Notes: generated by a model from the letters alone, not told the origin. Shown: positions 46,258-55,672, counted from the first letter of the stretch. The stretch is DNA of 64,000 nucleotides from Rhodococcus sp. 105337 (GCF_012844225.1 NZ_JABAGQ010000005.1:238024-302023), one strand, 5' to 3'. Program-made: numbers and translations.

Positions 46258-47327
46258 CGACTCTTCCCGACAACGCGCGCGATGTGCGTGAGGAAGACGC
46301 ATTCGACGTCGCCGCGGTGGCGTCGTGGCTCTCCGAGCATGCCGGCATCGACGGCGTTCCCGCGGTCCACCAGTTCGCGGGTGGCGCATCGAATCTCACC
46401 TATCTGCTGCGGTACCCGGACCGCGATCTCGTGCTCCGGCGACCACCGGTGGGCGCGAAACCGTCCTCCGGCCACGACATGGTGCGCGAGTACCGCATCC
46501 AGTCGCTGCTCGCCCCTGTCTACCCGTACGTCCCGACGATGATCGGCCTGTGCACCGACCACAGCGTCCTGGGCAGTGATTTCTACGTCATGGAACGCGT
46601 ACCCGGAACGATCCTGCGCACGAATCCGCCGACGGATCTCGCACTCACGCCCGAACAGACCCGCGGCCTCTGCTTGCGGATCGTCGATCTGCTCGTCGAA
46701 TTGCACAGCGTCGACGCGGCCGCGACCGGACTGGACGAGTTCAGCCGCGGCACCGGATATGTCGCCCGCCAGGTGGCGGGGTGGTCGTCACGGTACGAGA
46801 AGGCCCGCACCGACAACGTTCCCGACTTCGACCGGGTGCGGACCTGGCTCGATCGAGCACAGCCCGCCGACGTGGCGCAAACGGTCGTCCACGGTGACTT
46901 CCGCCTCGACAACGTCGTGCTCGACGAGACCGATCCGTGCACACCGCTGGCGGTTCTCGACTGGGAACTGGCCACCGTCGGCGACCCGCTGATGGATCTC
47001 GGTTCGTCCCTGGCCTATTGGGTGCAAGCCGACGACGATCCGATGCTGCTCGCGACCAAGCGGCAGCCCTCCGACCTTCCCGGGATGCTCACCCGGCAGG
47101 AGATCGTCGACTACTACTCCGAGAAAACCGGATTGCCGGTGGACAATTGGGGTTTCTACGAGGTGTTCGGCCTGTTCCGGCTCGCCGTCATCGCGCAGCA
47201 GATCTATTACCGCTACCACCACGGCCAGACCACCAACCCGGCGTTCAAGGATTTCTGGGTCATCGTCGGCTATCTCGATACGCGCTGCAACGCGCTGATC
47301 GACCGAATCGAAAGCGAAGTGCGATGA
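46254..47327 (+). CDS. APH-fold phosphotransferase family protein
   Basis: A 357-residue kinase-fold protein of the ACAD10/11-associated group. Motifs are FAGGASNLTYLL and LVLRRPP (nucleotide loop and Lys/Arg region), VVHGDFRLDNVVL (catalytic HGDxxxxN) and AVLDWELATVGDPLMDL (metal DxE). It probably phosphorylates a hydroxyacyl-CoA that the adjacent dehydrogenase system then processes, by analogy with human ACAD11. GTG 46254 overlaps the previous stop, and its own stop overlaps the SDR start. Confidence 0.82.
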   Translation: MTTLPDNARDVREEDAFDVAAVASWLSEHAGIDGVPAVHQFAGGASNLTYLLRYPDRDLVLRRPPVGAKPSSGHDMVREYRIQSLLAPVYPYVPTMIGLCTDHSVLGSDFYVMERVPGTILRTNPPTDLALTPEQTRGLCLRIVDLLVELHSVDAAATGLDEFSRGTGYVARQVAGWSSRYEKARTDNVPDFDRVRTWLDRAQPADVAQTVVHGDFRLDNVVLDETDPCTPLAVLDWELATVGDPLMDLGSSLAYWVQADDDPMLLATKRQPSDLPGMLTRQEIVDYYSEKTGLPVDNWGFYEVFGLFRLAVIAQQIYYRYHHGQTTNPAFKDFWVIVGYLDTRCNALIDRIESEVR

Positions 47328-48082
47328 GCCGACCGGAACGACGCAACATCCTCATCACCGGTGCCAGTTCCGGCCTCGGTGCCGGGATGGCGCGCGAGTT
47401 CGCGGCGCGGGGACGAAATCTCGCACTCGCGGCGCGGCGCGTCGACCGGCTCGAGGCACTGCGTACCGAGTTGCTCGCCGAACATCCGCACATCACGGTG
47501 ACGCTGCGTGCTCTCGACGTCGACCGGCACGACGACGTCTTCACCGTCTTCCGTGAATTCGACGAGGAACTCGGAGGTCTCGACCGGGTGATCGTCAACG
47601 CGGGTCTCGGCAAGGGACAACCGTTGGGCACCGGCTATTTTCGTGCGAACGCGCAGACGGCCACCACGAACTTCCTCGGTGCCCTCGCGCAGAGCGAAGC
47701 CGCGCTCGAACTCATGCGACCGCGCAACGCCGGGCACGTCGCGCTCATCTCGTCGATGAGCGCTCTCCGCGGAATGCCGAGGAACATGACCACCTATGCG
47801 GCTTCGAAGGCCGCGGTGGCGTCGCTCGGCGAGGGGATGCGGGCGGACCTGGCGAACACGGGAATCGGTGTGAGCACGATCTACCCGGGCTTCATCCGGT
47901 CGGAGATCAACGAGAAGGTGAAGAACGTGCCGTTCATCGTCGACACGGAAACGGGATGTCGCGCACTGGCGGCCGCGATCGAGAGAGAGCCTGCCCGCGC
48001 CTACGTGCCCGCGTGGCCCTGGGTGCCGCTGGGCTTCGCGATGAAGGTGCTGCCGCTGTCGGTGGTCCGCCGGATGGTGTGA
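47324..48082 (+). CDS. Short-chain dehydrogenase/reductase
   Basis: A 252-residue classical SDR with TGASSGLG at about 12-19, VNAGLG, Ser in ISSMSA and YAASK. The Arg-rich second strand (LAARRVDRLEAL) suggests NADP(H). As last gene of the dehydrogenase/phosphotransferase operon it may oxidise or reduce a hydroxyacyl intermediate. ATG 47324 overlaps the upstream stop. A strong hairpin follows. Confidence 0.83.
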   Translation: MSRPERRNILITGASSGLGAGMAREFAARGRNLALAARRVDRLEALRTELLAEHPHITVTLRALDVDRHDDVFTVFREFDEELGGLDRVIVNAGLGKGQPLGTGYFRANAQTATTNFLGALAQSEAALELMRPRNAGHVALISSMSALRGMPRNMTTYAASKAAVASLGEGMRADLANTGIGVSTIYPGFIRSEINEKVKNVPFIVDTETGCRALAAAIEREPARAYVPAWPWVPLGFAMKVLPLSVVRRMV

Positions 48083-48107
48083 CGCTCCTCCGGTCCGAAA
48101 AAGCAGA

Positions 48108-48149
48108 ATGTCACATTCGGGCAGTCGTCGTACTGCCCGAATGTGACAT
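48108..48149. terminator. Bidirectional hairpin with a perfect 17-bp stem
   Basis: ATGTCACATTCGGGCAG (48108-48124) pairs perfectly with 48133-48149 around an 8-base loop. It lies between the convergent SDR and ino1 stops. AAAAA precedes the stem at 48098-48102, which becomes a T tract after the hairpin for minus-strand (ino1) transcripts. Confidence 0.8.
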
Positions 48150-48166
48150 CCGGTAGAGCGTGAGAA

Positions 48167-49267
48167 TCAGGCGTCGGCGCCGATGATGAAGGCCTCGAGC
48201 TCGTTACGAGCCTTGTCGTCCGCCATCTGGACCGGCGGGGACTTCATCAGGTACGCGGAAGCCGGAAGGATCGGTCCGCCGATGCCGCGGTCCTTGGCGA
48301 TCTTCGCCGCACGGATCGCGTCGATGATGATGCCGGCGGAGTTCGGCGAGTCCCAGACCTCGAGCTTGTACTCGAGGTTGAGCGGAGCGTCACCGAAGGC
48401 GCGGCCTTCGAGGCGCACGTACGCCCACTTGCGGTCGTCGAGCCACTGCACGTAGTCGGACGGACCGATGTGCACGTCGCGGTCGTGGACCTTGCCGGCG
48501 AGGGGACCGGTGAGGTTCGACGTGACGGCCTGGGTCTTGGAGACCTTCTTGGACTCGAGACGCTCACGCTCGAGCATGTTCTTGAAGTCCATGTTGCCGC
48601 CGACGTTGAGCTGGTACGTGCGGTCGAGCACGACGCCGCGATCCTCGAACAGCTTCGCCATCACGCGGTGGGTGATGGTGGCACCGACCTGCGACTTGAT
48701 GTCGTCGCCGACGATGGGGACACCCGCGTCGGTGAACTTCTTGGCCCACACGGGGTCGGACGCGATGAACACGGGCAGCGCGTTGACGAACGCCACACCG
48801 GCGTCGATGCAGCACTGTGCGTAGAACTTGTCGGCCTGTTCCGAGCCGACGGGGAGGTAGGACACGAGGACGTCGACCTCGGCGTCCTTCAGGACCTTCA
48901 CGACGTCGACGGGTTCGGCCTCGGAGACCTCGATGGTCTCGGCGTAGTACTTGCCGATGCCGTCGAGAGTGTGGCCGCGCTGCACGGTCACGCCGGTCGG
49001 CGGTACGTCGGCGATCTTGATGGTGTTGTTCTCGCTCGCGAGGATCGCCTCGGACAGGTCGAATCCGACCTTCTTGGCGTCCACATCGAATGCGGCGACG
49101 AACTGGACGTCGCGCACGTGGTACGGGCCGAACTCCACGTGCATCAGGCCGGGGACGGAAGCGGTGGCGTCCGCGTCCTTGTAGTACTCGACGCCCTGGA
49201 CCAGGGACGAGGCACAGTTCCCCACGCCCACAATGGCCACGCGCACCGCGGTGCTGTTCTCACCCAT
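48167..49267 (-). CDS. ino1: Inositol-3-phosphate synthase
   Basis: A 366-residue NAD-dependent enzyme that converts glucose 6-phosphate to inositol 3-phosphate, the entry to phosphatidylinositol, PIMs and mycothiol. The NAD motif is [16 protein letters not shown] near the N-terminus. Further hallmarks are [56 protein letters not shown] and [16 protein letters not shown]. It corresponds to Rv0046c by position. Its start overlaps the end of the PadR gene by eight bases, so the two form one unit with the regulator first. Confidence 0.95.
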   Translation of the reverse strand: MGENSTAVRVAIVGVGNCASSLVQGVEYYKDADATASVPGLMHVEFGPYHVRDVQFVAAFDVDAKKVGFDLSEAILASENNTIKIADVPPTGVTVQRGHTLDGIGKYYAETIEVSEAEPVDVVKVLKDAEVDVLVSYLPVGSEQADKFYAQCCIDAGVAFVNALPVFIASDPVWAKKFTDAGVPIVGDDIKSQVGATITHRVMAKLFEDRGVVLDRTYQLNVGGNMDFKNMLERERLESKKVSKTQAVTSNLTGPLAGKVHDRDVHIGPSDYVQWLDDRKWAYVRLEGRAFGDAPLNLEYKLEVWDSPNSAGIIIDAIRAAKIAKDRGIGGPILPASAYLMKSPPVQMADDKARNELEAFIIGADA

Positions 49268-49817
49268 GGTCGGGTTCTCCTTCTTTGTTGCGTGCTGCTG
49301 TCGACTGCTCGGCGGCGATCAGTTCGTTGAGCCACCGCACTTCGCGTTCGCTCGATTCGAGGCCGAGCTGATGGAGTTGACGGGTGTAGCGGTCCAAGGT
49401 GCCGCCGGCCCGTCCGATCGCGTCGCGGAGCGCTTCCCTGCGCTCCTCGACCTGGCGGCGCCTGCCCTCGAGAATTCGCATCCGCGCCTCGGCGGGGGTG
49501 CGACTGAAGAAAGCGAGGTGCACACCGAATCCGTCATCGGTGTAATTCTGGGGTCCCGTGTCGGCGACCAGTTCGGTGAAGCGTTCCCGCCCCGCCGGAG
49601 TGAGCCGATACACGCGCCGGGCGCGTCGCTTGACGGTCCCGGGAACTCCCGAATCCTCTTCGATGAGCCCGTCCGCCTGCATGCGTCGCAGAGTCGGATA
49701 GAGAGACCCGTAGGAGAAGGCACGGAACGGCCCGAGGAGCCCGGTGAGGCGTTTACGCAGCTCGTACCCGTGCATAGGCGACTCGAGGAGGAGACCGAGG
49801 ATAGCCAGTTCCAGCAC
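49260..49817 (-). CDS. PadR family regulator
   Basis: A 185-residue PadR repressor with the winged helix in the first 85 residues ([52 protein letters not shown]) and an antiparallel helical C-terminus. GTG 49817 has a very strong AAGGAGGTGA. It corresponds to Rv0047c. A 17-bp palindrome overlaps a TATAGT -10-like word 50-66 bases upstream, consistent with autorepression that also sets ino1 expression. Confidence 0.85.
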   Translation of the reverse strand: MLELAILGLLLESPMHGYELRKRLTGLLGPFRAFSYGSLYPTLRRMQADGLIEEDSGVPGTVKRRARRVYRLTPAGRERFTELVADTGPQNYTDDGFGVHLAFFSRTPAEARMRILEGRRRQVEERREALRDAIGRAGGTLDRYTRQLHQLGLESSEREVRWLNELIAAEQSTAARNKEGEPDHG

Positions 49818-49866
49818 GAGTCACCTCCTTGTCCGAGTGAACCAACCGATGGATACGACACAAAAC

Positions 49867-49883
49867 TATATCGCGCCGATATA
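49867..49883. promoter_or_regulatory. PadR-type palindromic operator
   Basis: TATATCG-CGC-CGATATA, perfect arms of seven bases. On the minus strand it runs into TATAGT, a plausible -10 for PadR-ino1. It lies in the 242-base gap with the divergent DUF5318 gene. No other feature was found in that gap. Confidence 0.6.
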
Positions 49884-50059
49884 AACGACGATACGCCTTG
49901 GTGAAATCATCCGGAACATCCGTCCAGGTGGAAAGCGGTTCCCGGACGGCCCTCGGTTGTTGCGGGCACCTCCGGCGGGGCCGAGATTGCCGCGCGTCAC
50001 AGGGTTGCTGTTACCACTCCGCACCCACCTGTCGCCCCGGCGCACGTACTCTGGGGTCC

Positions 50060-50482
50060 GTGCGAATTCAGCGGCAGGTGGTGGACTACGCGTTGCAGCG
50101 TCGGTCGCTGCTTGCCGAGGTCTACTCGGGGCGGCGCGGTGTGGCCGAAGTCTGCGACGCCGGCCCCTACCTGCTCCGGGCAGCAAAGTTCCACGGCAAG
50201 GGCAGCGACGTCACCTGCCCGATCTGCCGCAAGGAGCAGGTGACCCTCGTCTCGTGGGTCTTCGGCGAAAAGCTCGGCCCGGTGTCCGGGTCGGCCCGAA
50301 CGCCCGAAGAGCTGACCCGCCTGGCCGCCAGCCAGGAGGAATTCTCGGTCCATGTGGTCGAGGTATGTCGCACGTGTAGTTGGAATCACCTGGTGCAGTC
50401 GTACGTCCTGGGGTCGCAACCGGCCCCGAAACGCCCACGTCGCCGGACGACGGGGCAGGACCGTCGCACCGCGAGCGAGTGA
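50060..50482 (+). CDS. DUF5318 protein (Rv0049-like)
   Basis: A 140-residue protein, near-identical in layout to M. tuberculosis Rv0049 as I recall it (MRIQRQVVDYALQRRSLL, then GVAEVCDAGPYLLRAAKFHG). Two Cys pairs, CPIC at about 53-56 and CRTC at about 102-105, suggest a zinc ribbon. The C-terminus is basic. Function unknown; conserved position before ponA1 hints at an envelope or division link. GTG 50060 is chosen from that match. Confidence 0.8.
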   Translation: MRIQRQVVDYALQRRSLLAEVYSGRRGVAEVCDAGPYLLRAAKFHGKGSDVTCPICRKEQVTLVSWVFGEKLGPVSGSARTPEELTRLAASQEEFSVHVVEVCRTCSWNHLVQSYVLGSQPAPKRPRRRTTGQDRRTASE

Positions 50483-50629
50483 ACGGGCGCCGGACGACGT
50501 GAGCGAACGCTGCCCGATGAAGTTCCTTCCCGCATACCGCCCGCACGAACCAATCCTCGCGTGCCCGTCTTCGGACGGGCATTCGAAGATGCGGCGTCAC
50601 GCGTCGCGCAAACAGTTGGAGATGAGTAC

Positions 50630-53536
50630 GTGAGTTCCCCCGACAACGAACCCGAGGGCAACAGGTCCGATCCGCCTCACCGGGACAACCCGGCAGGGCC
50701 GCCGCCGCAGCAGCGACCGGCGCCGCAAGGGGGACCCGCCCAGGGACGACCGTTGCCGCCTCAGCCGCGCCCCCAGGGCCGGCCCGGCCAGCCTCAGCCG
50801 CCGCAGTCCGGCGGCCGTCCGCCGTACCCTCCCCAGCCGTTCCCGCAGGGGCGGCCGCAGCAGCCTCCCCAGGGACAGCCGTATCCCCCGCGCCGGGGTC
50901 CCGCGCCGTCCAACCCGAACGCCCAGAACCCGAACGCCCTGCCGCCTCGCGGACCGGGCGCAGGTCCGGTGCCGCCGGGAGCGAACCCTCCGCAGCGCAC
51001 CCAGCAGTTCCCGCCTGCTCCCGGCCACAACACTCCCCAGGGACGTGCGCCGCAGCGCCCGCCGCAGGGTCCCGACGCGGCACGCGGTCCCCAGGGCGGT
51101 CCGTCCGACCCCGGTGCGGCCACCCGCCGCGTGGCGTCCCCTGCCGGTCCGCCGTCTCGCTCCCCGCAGGACTCCCGGCCGACGACCGCTGTCGCGGGCG
51201 GTCCGCCCGGTACGCCGCCGCCCACCCGTCGCGGCAAGGGCGGCGGCGGTCGTGGTGGTGACGGAAGCGGCGGCGGCAGAAAGATCCCCTGGCGCACCAT
51301 CCGTCGTGTCGGTTACGGCGTCGTGGCCGCGGGCATCCTCATCCCGTTGCTCGCCTTCATGCTCGCGTACGTGGCACAGGACGTGCCGCGTCCGGGTGAG
51401 CTCGTCACCAACCAGGCTGCGACGATCTACAACTCCGACGGGACCGGCGTCATCACCAAGGTGATTCCGCCGGAAGGCAACCGCCACGAGGTCGAACTCG
51501 ACCAGATCCCGTTGCACGTGCGAAACGCCGTGCTCGCCGCGGAAGATCGCGACTTCTACTCCAACCCGGGCTTCTCGGCGTCCGGTTTCGCGCGGGCCGC
51601 GCGCGACAACATCCTCGGCCGCGAGAGCGCCGGTGGTGGTTCGACCATCACACAGCAGTACGTCAAGACCGCTCTGGTCGGCAACGAGCGCAGCCTGACC
51701 CGCAAGATGAAGGAACTCGTTCTTTCGGTGAAGATGGCGAATCAGTGGTCGAAGGACGACATCCTCGCCGCCTACCTCAACACCATCTACTACGGCCGCG
51801 GCGCGTACGGGATTTCCGCCGCGTCGAACGCGTACTTCGGCAAGCCGGTCAACGAACTGACCGTCGAAGAAGGCGCGGTCCTCGCGTCGTCCATCCAGCT
51901 GCCGTCGCTGCTCGACCCCGAGCAGAACCCCGAGGGCGCCAAGTCGCGCTGGACCTACGTGCTCGACGGCATGGTGGCCGCCGGCACCCTCAACTCCGCC
52001 GACCGCGCAGGCATGGAGTACCCCGCGTACGTCCCGCTCGCGGAACTCGACAACGGCGACCAGTCCTCCGGTCCCGAGGGCCTGATCAAGAACCAGGTCC
52101 TGCGGGAACTGGCATCCGAGGGAATCGACGAGACCCTGCTCAACACCGCGGGACTCGACATCACCACGACGATCGATGCGCAGGCACAGGCCTCGACACT
52201 CGACGCCGTGCGGTCCAACCTCGAAGGCGAACCGGAGGAATTGCGCACGGCCGTCGTCTCGGTCGATCCGCGATCCGGTGCGGTGCGTGCCTATTACGGC
52301 GGTGAAAGCGGTATCGGTTACGACTTCGCCAGCGCGGGCCTGCAGACGGGTTCGTCGTTCAAGGTGTTCGGTCTCGCCGCGAACCTCGATCAGGGTGTGC
52401 CGCTGTCCAAGACCTACGACAGCGGTCCGCTGACAGTCAACGGCATCAAGATCGGCAACGTCGAAGGCCAGTCGTGTGGCGAATGCACCATCGCGGAGGC
52501 GCTCAAGCGGTCGCTGAACACGAGTTTCTACCGGATGATGCTCGAGATGGACGACGGCCCGCAGGCGATCGCCGACATGGCACACAAGCTGGGCATCCCC
52601 AAGGAGGTTCCGGGTATCGGTGAGACGCTCACCGAGCCGAACGGAGCCGGCCCCAACTACGGAATCGTGCTGGGCCAGTACCAGTCCCGCGTGCTCGACA
52701 TGGCATCCGCCTACGCGACGCTCGCAGCCTCCGGCCGGTACCACGAGCCGTACTTCGTGCAGAAGGTCGTCACGTCCGAGGGCGAGGTCCTGCTGGACCG
52801 CGGCAGCCCGGTCGGCGAGCAGGTCGTCGACGAGGTCGTCGCCGACAACACCACCGCCGCGATGATGCCGATCGCGGCCTACTCCAACGGGCACGCGCTC
52901 GCCGGGAGCCGCCCGTCCGCATCCAAGACCGGTACCGCACAGCTCGGCGATACCGGGTCGAACAAGGACGCATGGATGGTCGGTTACACGCCGTCGCTGT
53001 CCACCGCCGTGTGGATGGGAACCGAGGAAGGCCTCCCGCTCGAGAACAGCTGGGGCGGGATGATCTACGGCTCGGGTCTGCCGTCGGATATCTGGAAGGA
53101 CTCGATGGACGGCGCTCTCCAGGGCACCGAGGTCGAATCGTTCCCGAAGCCCGGAGCGATCTCGGGTGTGGCAGGTGTGCCTTCGTGGACGGCGTCGGAA
53201 ACGGCGAAGCCCACCACGACGGCGCCCGAAACCTCCCGCACCATTCCGACCATCCCGGAGATCCCGGAGATCACCACCCAGAACGTGGAGATCTTCCCGG
53301 GCGTCACGATTCCGGTACCGGGAGTCGCGCCGCAGACCACACGCCCGACCGTGCCCTCGCGTCCGGACTCCGGCGTCGAACAGGACGAGGAGGACTCCGG
53401 CGGAAACGTCGAGGACAACGCTCCTTCCGAGCAGACGACGCAGAACCGGGTACCGGGACAGAACGGGGCGGGACAGAACGGGCAAGCGGTTCCCGGCGCG
53501 CAGGCACAACAGCCCGAACTCGCACCGGCACGGTAA
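50630..53536 (+). CDS. ponA1: Class A penicillin-binding protein PonA1 with long proline-rich N-terminus
   Basis: A 968-residue bifunctional peptidoglycan synthase. The first 220 residues are cytoplasmic and made mostly of Pro, Gln, Gly and Arg. A membrane anchor follows near 225-250 (VVAAGILIPLLAFMLAYVA). The glycosyltransferase has AEDRDFYSNPGF near 304 and GGGSTITQQY near 335. The transpeptidase has Ser575 in SSFK, SLN in KRSLNTSF and KTG at 766-768. The tail has VEIFPGVTIPVPG then a Gln/Pro/Glu-rich end. GTG 50630 has GGAG 8 bases upstream, better than earlier in-frame codons. In mycobacteria PonA1 drives polar growth; its proline-rich part is a regulatory and interaction region. Confidence 0.88.
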   Translation: MSSPDNEPEGNRSDPPHRDNPAGPPPQQRPAPQGGPAQGRPLPPQPRPQGRPGQPQPPQSGGRPPYPPQPFPQGRPQQPPQGQPYPPRRGPAPSNPNAQNPNALPPRGPGAGPVPPGANPPQRTQQFPPAPGHNTPQGRAPQRPPQGPDAARGPQGGPSDPGAATRRVASPAGPPSRSPQDSRPTTAVAGGPPGTPPPTRRGKGGGGRGGDGSGGGRKIPWRTIRRVGYGVVAAGILIPLLAFMLAYVAQDVPRPGELVTNQAATIYNSDGTGVITKVIPPEGNRHEVELDQIPLHVRNAVLAAEDRDFYSNPGFSASGFARAARDNILGRESAGGGSTITQQYVKTALVGNERSLTRKMKELVLSVKMANQWSKDDILAAYLNTIYYGRGAYGISAASNAYFGKPVNELTVEEGAVLASSIQLPSLLDPEQNPEGAKSRWTYVLDGMVAAGTLNSADRAGMEYPAYVPLAELDNGDQSSGPEGLIKNQVLRELASEGIDETLLNTAGLDITTTIDAQAQASTLDAVRSNLEGEPEELRTAVVSVDPRSGAVRAYYGGESGIGYDFASAGLQTGSSFKVFGLAANLDQGVPLSKTYDSGPLTVNGIKIGNVEGQSCGECTIAEALKRSLNTSFYRMMLEMDDGPQAIADMAHKLGIPKEVPGIGETLTEPNGAGPNYGIVLGQYQSRVLDMASAYATLAASGRYHEPYFVQKVVTSEGEVLLDRGSPVGEQVVDEVVADNTTAAMMPIAAYSNGHALAGSRPSASKTGTAQLGDTGSNKDAWMVGYTPSLSTAVWMGTEEGLPLENSWGGMIYGSGLPSDIWKDSMDGALQGTEVESFPKPGAISGVAGVPSWTASETAKPTTTAPETSRTIPTIPEIPEITTQNVEIFPGVTIPVPGVAPQTTRPTVPSRPDSGVEQDEEDSGGNVEDNAPSEQTTQNRVPGQNGAGQNGQAVPGAQAQQPELAPAR

Positions 53537-53545
53537 AAAAGTCGC

Positions 53546-55156
53546 GTGACGGTCGAAGGGGAGCGCAAGAACCGGGAACCGGTGTCACCGGGCCCACTCG
53601 CCGAGGACCGCCGATCGGTGGATTGGCGCGACACCCCGGGTCGTACAGACCCGATGGTGTCGCGCCTGACCACGGTGATCGGCGGTCCGGTGGGCCGGCA
53701 CGCCATGATCGGCCGGACCCGCTTCTTCACCCCCGTGCGCGCGATGCTGCTCCTCGCCGTGGTGTTCCTCGCGTTCGGCTGGTTCACGAAAGCCGCGTGC
53801 ATCCAGCAAGCGCCGATGGGCCCGGACGGCGCGCCGGGTCTCGACTGGAGCAACAACCGCCAGTACGTGGCGATGTGCTACTCGGACATCGTTCCCCTGT
53901 ACGGCGCGGAGCGTCTCAGCGAAGGCGCCTTCCCGTACAAGACGTCGTGGGAGGAACCGGGCCCCGACGGGCAGATGCAGACCCGGTACATGGAGTACCC
54001 GGTGGTCGCGGGCATGTACCAGTACGCGTCCATGCGCATCGCGAAGGCGTGGGATGCGACGCCGTGGCTCCCCGGTGGTCTCCAGGTCGCGATCTACTTC
54101 AACGTCGTCGCGTGGGGCCTGGCGCTGGCGTGGCTGGCGACCGTCTGGGCGACCGCCATGTCTGCGGGGCGACGCGTGTGGGACGCCGCGCTGGTAGCAG
54201 CCTCGCCTCTCGTCATCGTGCACGCCTTCACCAACTTCGACGCGCTCACCACCGCGTTCGCCGCCGGCGGGTTGCTCGCCTGGGCGCGGCGCCGGCCCGT
54301 CCTCGCCGGTGTGCTGCTCGGCCTCGGGGCCGCGACGAAGTTGTATCCTCTGCTGCTGCTCGGCCCGTTGTTCGTGCTGTGTCTGCGTACCGGGAAGCTC
54401 CGGCCGTTCGCGAAAACCGCGGGGGCGACGGCGGCCACGTGGCTGGTGGTGAACCTGCCGATCATGCTGCTGTATCCGGCGGGCTGGGCCGAGTTCTTCC
54501 GTTTGAACTCCGATCGGGGCGCCGATCCCGATTCGATCTACAACGTGCTGCGCTCGTTCGTCGGCTGGCCGAACTGGGCACCGTCCACCCTCAACCTCGT
54601 CTCGCTGGTGCTGTTCGCCGCAGCATGCGCCGGTATCGGACTGGTGGCGCTCACCGCCCCGCGCCGCCCGCGGCTCGCTCAACTGTGCTTTCTGGTCGTT
54701 GCCGCGTTCCTGCTCACCAACAAGGTGTGGAGTCCGCAGTACTCGCTCTGGCTCGTCCCTCTTGCGGTACTCGCCATCCCGCATCGTCGTGCGCTCCTGG
54801 CCTGGATGACTGTCGACGCGCTGGTGTGGGTACCGCGCATGTACTACTACCTCGGTCCCGCAGAGAAGGGGCTTCCGGAACAGTGGTTCACCGCCACGGT
54901 GTTCCTCCGCGATGTCGCCGTGGTGGCGCTGTGCGCCGCGGTGCTGTGGCAGATTCGGCGGCCCGTCAAGGATCCGGTGCGATACGGGTTCATCGACGAC
55001 CCGGTGGGAGGCGTCCTCGACCAGGCGCCCGACCATCCGCCCTCCTGGCTCCCCGATCGATTGCGGCCGTCCCACCAGCGTGTGGGAAAGCGGAAATCAT
55101 CCAAATGGACTACGGTCACCGGTCGCCTCCGGGTCCTAGGGTCGGAGGGGAAGTGA
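53546..55156 (+). CDS. GT87-type polytopic membrane protein (Rv0051-like)
   Basis: A 536-residue membrane protein with about ten helices. The loop after the first helix carries acidic and conserved residues (YSDIVPLYGAERLSEGAFPY, MEYPVV), typical of GT87/DUF2029 polyprenol-phosphate-mannose-dependent mannosyltransferases. It corresponds to Rv0051 in position. A role in lipomannan or arabinogalactan assembly is plausible but unproven. GTG 53546 lies 9 bases after ponA1, so co-transcription is likely. Confidence 0.78.
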   Translation: MTVEGERKNREPVSPGPLAEDRRSVDWRDTPGRTDPMVSRLTTVIGGPVGRHAMIGRTRFFTPVRAMLLLAVVFLAFGWFTKAACIQQAPMGPDGAPGLDWSNNRQYVAMCYSDIVPLYGAERLSEGAFPYKTSWEEPGPDGQMQTRYMEYPVVAGMYQYASMRIAKAWDATPWLPGGLQVAIYFNVVAWGLALAWLATVWATAMSAGRRVWDAALVAASPLVIVHAFTNFDALTTAFAAGGLLAWARRRPVLAGVLLGLGAATKLYPLLLLGPLFVLCLRTGKLRPFAKTAGATAATWLVVNLPIMLLYPAGWAEFFRLNSDRGADPDSIYNVLRSFVGWPNWAPSTLNLVSLVLFAAACAGIGLVALTAPRRPRLAQLCFLVVAAFLLTNKVWSPQYSLWLVPLAVLAIPHRRALLAWMTVDALVWVPRMYYYLGPAEKGLPEQWFTATVFLRDVAVVALCAAVLWQIRRPVKDPVRYGFIDDPVGGVLDQAPDHPPSWLPDRLRPSHQRVGKRKSSKWTTVTGRLRVLGSEGK

Positions 55157-55165
55157 GGAGGTTCT

Positions 55166-55648
55166 GTGACGGCGGGCGGACGAGCACCGGTTGTGGGAGC
55201 CGGTCGTACATCTTCGAACTTCACGGCGTGCGATCTGGCCTGGTCGGTCGCCGCAGGTGACGCGGCGGCGCTTCCCGTGCTGCTCCGGGAGTTGCACCCG
55301 GCCGTGTCGGCGTACAGCAGGGCACGGGCGAAGCACGTGGGCTATTCCTTCTCGGACGCGGATCGGCTCGCCCTCGAGGCGTGCCGTTCGATTCTCACCG
55401 CACTGTCCGCGCCGTCCGGTGCCGACCGGCCGTTCCTGCGCCTCGCGTACTCCCTGGCGGCCGAAACTGCCGACACCCGCTTCGCGGTCCGGCGCGACGC
55501 GCCCCTCACGCGCCTCCAGCAGGACATTCTGATCCTCCGCACGATCGTCGGCCTCGATCCCGAACAAACAGCGGTAGCCATGGCTCTCACCCCCCGCCGC
55601 GTCCGCGTCGAGCAACACGCTGCGCTGTCGTCGCTACGCGCGGCATGA
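55166..55648 (+). CDS. Sigma-70-like protein with short region 2 and region 4-type HTH
   Basis: A 160-residue protein that looks like a reduced ECF sigma factor. Residues about 22-85 resemble region 2 (DLAWSVAAGDAAALPVLLRELHP, then SDADRLALEACRSIL). Residues about 113-158 resemble region 4, with LTRLQQDILILRTIVGLDPEQTA and VRVEQHAALSSLR. The usual W-x-x-I-ARN-type segment is missing, so promoter opening may be impaired and it may act as a regulator. GTG 55166 has AGGAGG just upstream and lies 9 bases after the GT87 gene, in the ponA1 operon. Confidence 0.55.
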   Translation: MTAGGRAPVVGAGRTSSNFTACDLAWSVAAGDAAALPVLLRELHPAVSAYSRARAKHVGYSFSDADRLALEACRSILTALSAPSGADRPFLRLAYSLAAETADTRFAVRRDAPLTRLQQDILILRTIVGLDPEQTAVAMALTPRRVRVEQHAALSSLRAA

Positions 55649-55672
55649 CGTATCTCCCGCGCTTCGGACGGG

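Noticed and set aside
50561..50629. Earlier start for PonA1
   Set aside because: No ribosome binding site, and GTG 50630 has GGAG at ideal distance.
50690..51290. Pro/Gln-rich start of ponA1 as a separate gene
   Set aside because: It is in one uninterrupted frame with the anchor and catalytic domains.
50597..53509. 970-codon antisense frame across ponA1
   Set aside because: Same composition artefact; the plus strand encodes all PBP motifs in order.
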